Shown: positions 29,525 through 35,523 of the stretch, piece by piece
Layout: each line of letters opens with the position of its first letter
Position numbering within the stretch: position 1 is the first letter of the stretch
Assembly (NCBI GenBank): GCA_964566895.1
Contig: CAZMJP010000005.1
Location: 1 to 35,523 of the forward strand
From: CAZMJP01 sp964566895
GTDB lineage: Bacteria > Patescibacteriota > Patescibacteriia > UBA2591 > UBA6264
Direction of reading: 5' to 3'
Length of the DNA: 35,523 nucleotides
Position numbers and translations under genes: made by a program
Notes under the pieces: model-generated
What the model was told of the DNA's origin: nothing
Database searches by the model: none
What the model saw: the letters and a program-made list of their open reading frames with translations, nothing else

Positions 29525-31144
29525 TTATCTCCGGCAAAGGCAAACTTTAATAAAAGCTTGAAACAGAGGATGAGGAAATAACAAACGCGATTTATACTCG
29601 GGATGAAATTGAGTGCCAATAAAAAAAGGATGATTGCCAATTTCAATTGCTTCAACTAATTTCCTGTCCGGGGAAATTCCGCTAATGATCAGCCCTTTTT
29701 GTTCCATTATTTCTCTATACTTATTGTTAAATTCATAACGATGGCGGTGACGTTCAAAAATTTTATCCTTTTTATAAATCTGGGCAATCCTCGTCCCCTT
29801 TTTTAACTGACAGGGCCAAGCCCCTAATCTAATTGTCCCTCCGTATCTTCCTTCTTCTAAAATATGTTTTTGCTTTGGGATAAGATGAATGACCTGATCT
29901 GGGGAATGGGAATTTATTTCTTGAGAACTTGCTTTCTTCAATCCACAAACATTCCTAGCAAACTCGACAACCATCATCTGCATGCCGTAACAAAGACCCA
30001 GGGTGGGTATTCCAGCTTCTCGGCAATATTGAATCGCCCTAATCATTTGTTCAGCCCCCCGAGACCCCCAGCCTTGAGGAATAATCACCCCGTCTAATTC
30101 TTCCAAATTTTTCGTTCCTTGTCTATCTATTTGATCCGTGCTGATCCAACGGAAAACTGGCTGGCAGCGATTTGTCCAACAGCCATGCTTAACCGCTTCA
30201 ATAACCGAAATATAAGAATCAGACAAAATAAATTCTCCTGTCCTAAAATATTTGCCGACCAAACCAATTTTGACTTTTTTTCTGCTGGTTTTGATTAAAT
30301 TAACTACCTTACTCCACTTTCTAAGATCTCTTTGTTTGGATTTTAGATTGAACTTTTTTAAAATTCTGTTTCCTAACTCATCTTTTTCAAAGTTAATTGG
30401 GATGTCATAGACTGAATCAACGTCAGGAGCAGAAATAACGTCTCTCTCGTCAATGTTGCAAAAAATAGAAATTTTTCTTTTTCTGACTTTATCTAAAGAG
30501 ACCGGAGCTCGAGCCAAAATAAAATCCGGTTGGATACCGGCTGAGTTAAGAACCCGAACCGCGTGCTGAGTGGGCTTAGTTTTCATTTCACCAATCTTAG
30601 CCGGCACGGGTAAATAAGAAAGCATAATAAAAAGAACATTTTCCGGCTCCCTTAAATGCATCATCCGAGCCGCCTCCAAAAAAATAATATTCTGATACTC
30701 GCCAACTGTTCCACCAACTTCAATAATCATTATCTCGGCTTTAGTTTTCTTAACCGCTTTTTTTATTTTCAAAATTACCTCGTTAGGAATATCAGGGACT
30801 ACTTCAACACAACGGCCGCCATATCCTAAATTCCTTTCTCTTTGAATCACTTCCTGATAAACGCTACCCGTCGTCATATAATTTACCTGGTAAATATTTT
30901 CTCCCAAAAAACGTTCATAATTACCAATATCCTGATCTGTCTCCATCCCGTCTTCGGTAACAAAAACTTCTCCGTGTTCCATGGGGTTCATCGTCCCGGC
31001 ATCAACATTGATATAGGGGTCAATTTTCACTGCCGAAACCCGGTAGCCTCTACTTTGCAAAATTTTACCAATTGAAGCCACAGCTATTCCCTTGCCCAAA
31101 CCGGACATCACCCCTCCCATAACAAAAATATATTTAGTTCTCAT
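29525..31144 (-). CDS. pyrG: CTP synthase
   Basis: Makes CTP from UTP, ATP and glutamine. The 539-residue protein has the synthetase domain, with the P-loop GGVMSGLGKGI, the KIDPYINVDAGTMNPMEHGEVFV block and GRCVEVVPDIPNE. The class I glutamine amidotransferase domain follows, with the nucleophile in LGLCYGMQ and the His-Glu pair in GTQFHPEYKSR. Length and motifs are normal. It is followed by the clpP promoter region and preceded by the SDR gene after 39 bp. Confidence 0.97.
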   Translation of the reverse strand: MRTKYIFVMGGVMSGLGKGIAVASIGKILQSRGYRVSAVKIDPYINVDAGTMNPMEHGEVFVTEDGMETDQDIGNYERFLGENIYQVNYMTTGSVYQEVIQRERNLGYGGRCVEVVPDIPNEVILKIKKAVKKTKAEIMIIEVGGTVGEYQNIIFLEAARMMHLREPENVLFIMLSYLPVPAKIGEMKTKPTQHAVRVLNSAGIQPDFILARAPVSLDKVRKRKISIFCNIDERDVISAPDVDSVYDIPINFEKDELGNRILKKFNLKSKQRDLRKWSKVVNLIKTSRKKVKIGLVGKYFRTGEFILSDSYISVIEAVKHGCWTNRCQPVFRWISTDQIDRQGTKNLEELDGVIIPQGWGSRGAEQMIRAIQYCREAGIPTLGLCYGMQMMVVEFARNVCGLKKASSQEINSHSPDQVIHLIPKQKHILEEGRYGGTIRLGAWPCQLKKGTRIAQIYKKDKIFERHRHRYEFNNKYREIMEQKGLIISGISPDRKLVEAIEIGNHPFFIGTQFHPEYKSRLLFPHPLFQAFIKVCLCRR

Positions 31145-31183
31145 ACTTGTCTATATTATCGTAATGACGAAATTTCATCTAAC

Positions 31184-31933
31184 CTAATGAGCTAACCATC
31201 CACCATCGACGACCAAAGTATGTCCGGTTATATAATCCGAATCACCCGACGCCAAAAAAACCACCGCCCTTCCTATTTCCTCAGGTCTACCCACCCTTTT
31301 AAGGGGAATATTTGCCAATAAACCTTCCTTTGCTCTCTTATCCCCCAATATACCTTCTGTCATTTTTGTCACAATTATTCCGGGAGCTACAGCATTGACG
31401 TTAATATTATGAGGGGATAATTCTAAAGCAAGTTCTCTGGTCAGATTTATAATCCCCGCCTTAGAAGCGCAATAAGCAGAGATATTCATAAATCCAACCT
31501 CTCCCGCGATAGAAGCTATTGAAACTATCTTACCGCTCTTTTGTTTGACCATCTGTTTCACCACGGCGCTTGTGCAAAAAAATATTCCCTTTAAATTTAT
31601 GTCTAAAATAAAGTCCCAATCTTTTTCCGTCATTTCCACAAACGGCTTCATTAAAACAACGCCGGCGTTGTTGACTAAAATATCTATTCTCCGAAATTTT
31701 TGGATGGTCCTTTTCACCAGGTTATCGACATCTCTTTTTTTAGAGACATCGCATTTCAGGGCGATCGCGGAAGAACCAATTTTTTTTATTTCATCACAAA
31801 CATCTCGGCATTCTTTCAGATCAACATCAGAGATAACCAATTTAGCTCCTTCTTTCGCCAATTCTAAGGCTATGGACTTACCAATACCCCTTTTTGAACC
31901 GGTGACAATGGCAATTTTGTTTTTTAACTTCAT
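31184..31933 (-). CDS. Short-chain dehydrogenase/reductase (FabG-like)
   Basis: NAD(P)-dependent oxidoreductase with a Rossmann fold. The 249-residue protein carries the cofactor motif TGSKRGIGKS and a DV acidic/cofactor region CDVSKKRDVDNL. It also has NNAG, the catalytic Ser in IVSIASIAG, YCASK (Tyr and Lys) and the C-terminal ITGHTLVVDGGW. These are typical of 3-oxoacyl-ACP reductase, but no other fatty-acid genes are in the window, so the substrate is open. It probably shares a transcript with pyrG downstream, starting at the extended -10 at 32030-32038. Confidence 0.88.
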   Translation of the reverse strand: MKLKNKIAIVTGSKRGIGKSIALELAKEGAKLVISDVDLKECRDVCDEIKKIGSSAIALKCDVSKKRDVDNLVKRTIQKFRRIDILVNNAGVVLMKPFVEMTEKDWDFILDINLKGIFFCTSAVVKQMVKQKSGKIVSIASIAGEVGFMNISAYCASKAGIINLTRELALELSPHNINVNAVAPGIIVTKMTEGILGDKRAKEGLLANIPLKRVGRPEEIGRAVVFLASGDSDYITGHTLVVDGGWLAH

Positions 31934-32029
31934 TATATTAATAAATTTATAGCCGATTAAATGCCACCTTGCGACAATCCACCAAAATGGATTATTTAAC
32001 CGAGCGGAGATAAAAACTCGACGTCTTGA

Positions 32030-32038
32030 ATTATAACA
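32030..32038 (-). promoter_or_regulatory. Extended -10 promoter of the SDR-pyrG unit
   Basis: On the minus strand TGTTATAAT is identical to the ruvA extended -10. The predicted start near 32023 leaves a UTR of about 90 nt. Confidence 0.55.
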
Positions 32039-32079
32039 TATTTGGAAAACTTGAGAATGTCTAAAAAACCGCCTTTTTC

Positions 32080-32108
32080 AACCCTCGCCAAAGTCTTTGG
32101 CGAGGGTT
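32080..32108 (-). terminator. Perfect 13-bp hairpin, candidate lipoprotein-gene terminator
   Basis: AACCCTCGCCAAA and TTTGGCGAGGGTT are exactly complementary around a 3-nt loop, about 130 bp past the lipoprotein stop. The T-run on the minus strand comes only about 10 bases later, so termination is likely but not certain. Confidence 0.5.
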
Positions 32109-32239
32109 AACCCTTTGAAAACGACTGCCTCACTCAGCCAAATATGACAAAAAGGGTTCAATAACGAATAAAGAACTCTTTTCCCTTTGATAAAAAAATT
32201 TTTAAAGCTCCCTTTTCTGGAATTCAAAACCTTGTTTTA

Positions 32240-32479
32240 CTATGGCTGAACAGGAAGAACAACTTCCTCTAAAGGAGGGGCGACCGGCTCTTCCGGAGAA
32301 ACAACTTCCTCTAAAGGAGGGGCGACCGGCAATTCTTCGGGGACAACCACTTCTTCTGGCTCGGCGGGGATCTGTTCCGGCTGCGGTTCTTCAATCATTT
32401 TGGTGGTACAGCCACTGCCGCTTACTAAAAAAAGAGTTAAAACAACGACCAACGCTGAAAACAAAACATTTCTTTTCAT
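32240..32479 (-). CDS. Small Pro/Glu-rich lipoprotein with tandem repeats
   Basis: A 79-residue secreted lipoprotein. The signal peptide with hydrophobic core (about residues 5-20) ends in a lipobox SGSGC with lipidated Cys near residue 24. The mature part is low-complexity: P, E and V in 14-residue units VAPPLEEVVSPEEP and VAPPLEEVVLPVQP, preceded by a degenerate unit. The DNA unit of 30 identical bases recurs with a period of 42 (32259-32288 and 32301-32330). It probably serves as a spacer or wall-exposed stalk; that is inference. It has a good promoter at 32537-32565 and seems monocistronic. Repeat number may vary between strains. Confidence 0.8.
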   Translation of the reverse strand: MKRNVLFSALVVVLTLFLVSGSGCTTKMIEEPQPEQIPAEPEEVVVPEELPVAPPLEEVVSPEEPVAPPLEEVVLPVQP

Positions 32480-32536
32480 AAAATTCCCAAATTAAAATTA
32501 CTCTTAATAAATATATTTTTTGACCTTTACTATAAC

Positions 32537-32565
32537 AACATAATTCTCAATAAATTTTTTGTCAA
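32537..32565 (-). promoter_or_regulatory. Promoter of the lipoprotein gene
   Basis: On the minus strand TTGACA (32565-32560) and TATGTT (32542-32537) are 17 bp apart. The predicted start near 32530 leaves about 50 nt of 5' UTR. Confidence 0.6.
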
Positions 32566-32586
32566 GCCAAAAATCCTTTTGTTCTT

Positions 32587-32976
32587 CTATTCTTTAATAT
32601 CGCAAAAAGCGTCCAAAACTTTTTTAGCCCGCGCCAAATTTTTCTCTTCAACTAAAACATAATTGGTCTCATAGGTCGAAACATTGAAAACGCTAATTCC
32701 CGCTTCGGCTAAAGGTTTTGTCAAAGAGGCAATAACGCCTATTGAAGCCAGCTCTAAATCGCCCTCTAGTTTAAAAGCTCGCCAGTCTCTTTCTGCGAGC
32801 ACCCCCCCCGGAATTTTTTCTTGAGGCAGGGTTATGGAGAGCTCGTCCATTGTTCTGGTTATTGAAGTGAAATTCGTTTTCTCTAGCGCCCAAGATGGAA
32901 GCGGGCTGTTTTTATTAAAATAACAAATGCCTATTTTCTCGGGCAGAATAATTAGGGTGAACTTTTCAATTTTCAT
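32587..32976 (-). CDS. ACT-domain protein
   Basis: A 129-residue protein resembling the stand-alone ACT/CASTOR-type family (COG3603). The N-terminal segment contains GICYFNKNSPLPSW, and a middle strand reads DWRAFKLEGDLELASIGVIASL. The C-terminal half, PLAEAGISVFNVSTYETNYVLVEEKNLARAKKVL, is the typical ACT pattern. Such domains bind small ligands, often amino acids, and could sense amino-acid supply. The ligand and partner are unknown. Neighbouring genes give no pathway clue. Confidence 0.8.
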   Translation of the reverse strand: MKIEKFTLIILPEKIGICYFNKNSPLPSWALEKTNFTSITRTMDELSITLPQEKIPGGVLAERDWRAFKLEGDLELASIGVIASLTKPLAEAGISVFNVSTYETNYVLVEEKNLARAKKVLDAFCDIKE

Positions 32977-33120
32977 AATATAATGATTAAAATAATTTAT
33001 GCTATATTTAATCTCTTCTCCGCTACTAGCAAACGATTAGCTCGCTTGATTTGAAATTTTGGCGGACAACTCAGGATTTGGCTGGACAAAAAATTAATTC
33101 CTAAAAACAGAAAATTTTAA

Positions 33121-34026
33121 TTAAACTTCCATTCCTCTCAGGGCTCTGACGCGTTCTTCGACCGGGGGATGAGTCATAAACAATCTGGTGAACCAACTTT
33201 TGTTTTGTTCCCCTTTAAAAGGAGATGAAATAAAAAGATGGGCGGTGGAATTCGAGGCCGTTCTCATTGGAGTTGAATCAGAAGAAATCTTTTCCAAAGC
33301 TCGAGCCAGTCCTTCAGGGTATCTAGTCAAAAGAGCGCCTGATGTATCGGCTAAAAATTCCCTTTTTCTTGAAATAGCAAGCCTTATCAAGCTGGCTGCT
33401 AAGGGAGCTAAAATTGCCGCTACCAATCCCAAAATTAAGATTAAAGCTCCAACACTGTTTCTTTCCCTTCTCCCGCTTCCTCCTCTTCCTCCCCAAAAAC
33501 TTACTCTTAAAAAAAAGTTGGAGACCATCGCCACAATCCCGGCCAGAACAACAATAACTGTTTGCAAAAGCATATCCTTATTCCCAATGTGAGAGAGTTC
33601 ATGGGCTATTACCCCTTCAATTTCCGCTCTTTCTAACTTGCTTAATAATCCCTGAGTCACGGCAACCGCGGCATGATTTTTATCTCTGCCGGTGGCAAAA
33701 GCGTTCAGTTGGGTTTCCGGTAAAACAAAAATTCTGGGGAGGGGAAGACCGGCGGTAAGACAAAGATTTTCAACGATTCGATAAAGCTCGGGGTTGTCTT
33801 TTTTTTCTATTGGCTGAGCTCTGGTCATTGATAAAACAATTTTATCTGAATACCAGTAGCTTGAAAAGCTCACTAAAATACTGAAAATTATGGCGATGAT
33901 TAAAACCAAAGAACTGTCCAAAATAAAACTTACCAGCCAGCCTAAGACAATAATTAAAATTAAAAAACCGCCAATCAAAAACCAGGTCCTGCGGATATTT
34001 GACTCAGCATGAGTATATAAAGTCAT
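33121..34026 (-). CDS. htpX: Zinc metalloprotease HtpX
   Basis: Membrane-bound quality-control protease (M48). The 301-residue protein has N-terminal membrane helices (about 14-36 and 39-57) and the zinc motif H142-E-L-S-H146. A further pair of membrane helices lies around 150-215, and the third ligand region is SRKREFLADTSGA. The C-terminus reads FMTHPPVEERVRAL, the conserved M48B ending. It follows the LemA gene by 64 bp; LemA-HtpX pairing is common in bacteria and suggests a joint envelope-stress role. Confidence 0.95.
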   Translation of the reverse strand: MTLYTHAESNIRRTWFLIGGFLILIIVLGWLVSFILDSSLVLIIAIIFSILVSFSSYWYSDKIVLSMTRAQPIEKKDNPELYRIVENLCLTAGLPLPRIFVLPETQLNAFATGRDKNHAAVAVTQGLLSKLERAEIEGVIAHELSHIGNKDMLLQTVIVVLAGIVAMVSNFFLRVSFWGGRGGSGRRERNSVGALILILGLVAAILAPLAASLIRLAISRKREFLADTSGALLTRYPEGLARALEKISSDSTPMRTASNSTAHLFISSPFKGEQNKSWFTRLFMTHPPVEERVRALRGMEV

Positions 34027-34090
34027 CTTAACAATTTAACAAATGTTTTCCTTTAACAACTGAAAATGATTTTGTTCAACCGTCAGGCCA

Positions 34091-34648
34091 TTAAAATCTC
34101 ACTTCCGGCACCTCTCGGACGGCTGATTCTGTAATCTCAAACAACTCCATCTTTTTGAACCTAAAAATTCTAGCGACTATGTTCGAAGGAAAACTCTCGA
34201 TCTTAATACTCAGGTCACGGACATTACCATTGTAAAAGCGCCGAGCGGCCTGAACTTTATCTTCAGTATCGCGGAGTTCTCTTTGAAGCTCCAGAAAATT
34301 TTGGGAGGCTTTCAAATCAGGATAATTTTCCGAAAGGGCAAAAAGAGATTTTAAAGTTCCGGCTAACATATTTTCCGCTTTTGCTTTCTCCTCAATCGTC
34401 TGAGCTCCCATAGCTCTCGCCCTTGCCTGAGTGACCTCTTCCAAAACCCCTTTCTCGTGAGCAACATAACCTTTAACTGTTTCAACTAAATTCGGAATTA
34501 AATTATATCTCCTCTTCAACTGAACATCAATATCAGCCCAGGCCTCTTCTGCCCTGTTTTTTCCTTTGATCAAACCATTGTAAACTGCGATAAACCAAAC
34601 GACGATTACAATAACTGCCGCGATAATTAGATAACAATAATTTGACAT
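34091..34648 (-). CDS. lemA: LemA family protein
   Basis: A 185-residue membrane-anchored protein with an N-terminal helix (about 4-22) and a long helical bundle. Family signatures are AEEAWADIDVQLKRRYNLIPNLVETVKGY, the NYPDLKASQNFLELQRELRDTEDKVQAARRFYNGNVRDLS block, and FPSNIVARIFRFKK. Function in bacteria is not well defined, but it is repeatedly paired with HtpX. Length is normal. Confidence 0.95.
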   Translation of the reverse strand: MSNYCYLIIAAVIVIVVWFIAVYNGLIKGKNRAEEAWADIDVQLKRRYNLIPNLVETVKGYVAHEKGVLEEVTQARARAMGAQTIEEKAKAENMLAGTLKSLFALSENYPDLKASQNFLELQRELRDTEDKVQAARRFYNGNVRDLSIKIESFPSNIVARIFRFKKMELFEITESAVREVPEVRF

Positions 34649-34751
34649 AATTGTTTTGTTTTTAAAAATATTCTCCGACCTTTGTATTATTATATCGTAA
34701 TTCTAATTATTTCTCAACCAGAAAAAGGGAAGATGTTAAACAAAAACTATT

Positions 34752-35279
34752 TTAATCGCAAAAATTGGGCCTTAAAATCTCGTCCGGAAATCCGTATGCC
34801 TGTCGCATTTTATCGCAATCAACACTGCCGTTGCCATCAAAAACCACTTGCCAACCGCTTTCATCTCTAAACGCCAAAACCAAACCCCCTTCTCCTTGTC
34901 CGCCGTCGCGACCAAAAAAAACACTGGCGGTAACGTAATCTCCGCTTTTTCTCATCGTTCCGACACTCACTTCACTGACATCTTTTCCATATTTATCCGC
35001 CAAAATATGCTCTATTTCCTCCTCAACACTCGGATAACACGGAGTTTCCCAGATGCGCAAACATCTTTTTTGCGACTCGCACCACGAATACCCGGCCGAC
35101 GGAATGCAGCCGTGTTCATCGCGGTCATCCCCAACCATATCGTCTTCGGGAATAATATCCGGAGAAATAACAAAAGGGGCATTATTTTGAGTCCTGTCTT
35201 TAAATAAAAACAAAACAAAAATCGACCCTAAAACCAAAACGATTAAAATAACGATCGCAATTTTTACTTTTTTAGACAT
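34752..35279 (-). CDS. Membrane-anchored extracytoplasmic protein with a four-Cys motif, unknown function
   Basis: About 175 residues from the ATG at 35279 (MSKKVKIAIVILIV), which puts the single membrane helix right at the N-terminus; an earlier in-frame ATG at 35312 would add 11 residues. After an acidic linker comes the motif GCIPSAGYSWCESQKRCLRIWE and a further Cys-Tyr-Pro (four Cys in about 26 residues, suited to two disulphides). The C-terminal half alternates strands (DYVTASVFFGRDGG, GGLVLAFRDESGWQVVFDGNG) like a small beta-rich ligand-binding or inhibitor-like domain. I know this Cys motif from unannotated proteins in many bacteria, but not its function. It is upstream of the LemA gene but 103 bp apart. 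Confidence 0.7.
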   Translation of the reverse strand: MSKKVKIAIVILIVLVLGSIFVLFLFKDRTQNNAPFVISPDIIPEDDMVGDDRDEHGCIPSAGYSWCESQKRCLRIWETPCYPSVEEEIEHILADKYGKDVSEVSVGTMRKSGDYVTASVFFGRDGGQGEGGLVLAFRDESGWQVVFDGNGSVDCDKMRQAYGFPDEILRPNFCD

Positions 35280-35316
35280 ATTCTTAAAATGAATTTGACT
35301 AAAAACATTCAAACCC

Positions 35317-35379
35317 TTTGACAGGGTCAGGTCCTGTTAAAATCCTGTCAAAAAAACTGACGACTTCCGGAAGTAGTCA
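35317..35379. repeat. Two consecutive intergenic hairpins
   Basis: TTTGACAGG (35317-35325) pairs with CCTGTCAAA (35344-35352). Next to it TGAC-G-ACTTCC (35358-35368) faces GGAAGT-A-GTCA (35369-35379) with one mismatch. Neither has a U-tract. They precede the gene at 35279 on the minus strand. Confidence 0.5.
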
Positions 35380-35473
35380 AAATAGATTTTCGCCAGGAAA
35401 TCCGCTTGAATAAACAATTTCCGAGCGCCGTTTTCAGGGGATAACCCCCCTTTAAACACTTAATGCCATTCCG

Positions 35474-35492
35474 AATCCGCCGGCTGGCAGAG
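35474..35492. repeat. Short REP-like palindromic repeat, copy 3
   Basis: AATCCGCCGGCTGGCAGAG is related to the copies at 16897 and 26123. The remaining sequence to the window end has no recognisable gene. Confidence 0.4.
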
Positions 35493-35523
35493 TAGGATGG
35501 CGATGTATTCGAAAATATCCGAA

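Larger units (their letters stand above)
31934..32239. other. Intergenic region between the lipoprotein and SDR genes
   Basis: There is no credible ORF. On the minus strand it holds a candidate lipoprotein terminator hairpin (32080-32108), an extended -10 for the SDR gene (32030-32038), and a 6-bp hairpin AATCCA/TGGATT (31976-31993) in the SDR 5' UTR. A second, loose inverted repeat AACCCTTT...AAAGGGTT lies at about 32109-32156. Confidence 0.55.

Noticed and set aside
32259..32330. CRISPR-like repeat
   Set aside because: Only two 30-base units with a 12-base gap, in frame inside a coding sequence; no array or cas genes.
32242..32481. Plus-strand 79-codon frame opposite the lipoprotein
   Set aside because: It is a mirror frame produced by the tandem repeat; the minus-strand frame has a signal peptide and lipobox.
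35317..35352. Intrinsic terminator near the right edge
   Set aside because: The stem is followed by an A-run on the plus strand and no U-tract on the minus strand, and no gene ends beside it.

Overview
The window looks like part of a genome of a Candidate Phyla Radiation (Patescibacteria) bacterium, most likely Parcubacteria-related. The basis is compact, moderately AT-rich DNA, short versions of housekeeping proteins, many small membrane-anchored proteins of unknown function, and no amino-acid or cofactor biosynthesis genes. Most start codons have no Shine-Dalgarno sequence; the P-type ATPase at 9865 is a clear exception. TGA is used as a normal stop codon. The placement rests on gene content and style only, because no 16S rRNA gene is present.

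Layout. Positions 50-9434 run on the minus strand: tRNA-Thr, a small membrane protein, class II aldolase, triose-phosphate isomerase, a small membrane protein, D,D-carboxypeptidase, a FemX-like peptidoglycan aminoacyltransferase, 3-methyladenine DNA glycosylase, a methylthioadenosine-type deaminase with a matching phosphorylase, RecR and DnaB. Positions 9606-18971 run on the plus strand: tRNA-Lys, a P2-type cation ATPase, AsnRS, a leader/attenuator followed by tRNA-Asn, AspRS, FtsX, tRNA-Cys, a stand-alone 5'-3' exonuclease and HolA. From 19076 onward nearly everything is again on the minus strand: S20, two overlapping small unknowns, L21, an alpha/beta hydrolase, an unusual membrane-bound Clp-like AAA+ protein, the classic rpmH-rnpA-yidD-yidC block, RNase Y, ClpP, CTP synthase, an SDR, a lipoprotein, an ACT-domain protein, HtpX and LemA. 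Only ruvA at 20460 is on the plus strand.

The most interesting region is 13852-14457. Between asnS and aspS, a consensus promoter (TTGACA-N16-TATTAT) is followed almost without a 5' leader by a 20-codon ORF carrying six consecutive Asn codons, seven in all. Its end overlaps a 9-bp antiterminator stem that is mutually exclusive with a GC-rich terminator hairpin and U-tract. The next gene is tRNA-Asn(GUU) itself, set in a 10-bp perfectly complementary extension of its acceptor stem. This has the architecture of a ribosome-mediated attenuator that would sense Asn-tRNA supply and control synthesis of tRNA-Asn. I know of no described example of that.

Other signals stand out. A hairpin-ending motif (TCYAAYGGGR) sits directly against the -35 box of three independent promoters. 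The Clp-like ATPase carries a DnaJ-type zinc motif and membrane segments but lacks the usual pore loops and ClpP-docking loop. The deaminase/phosphorylase pair looks tuned to methylthioinosine. A perfect 20-bp hairpin swallows the CCA end of the tRNA-Thr gene.
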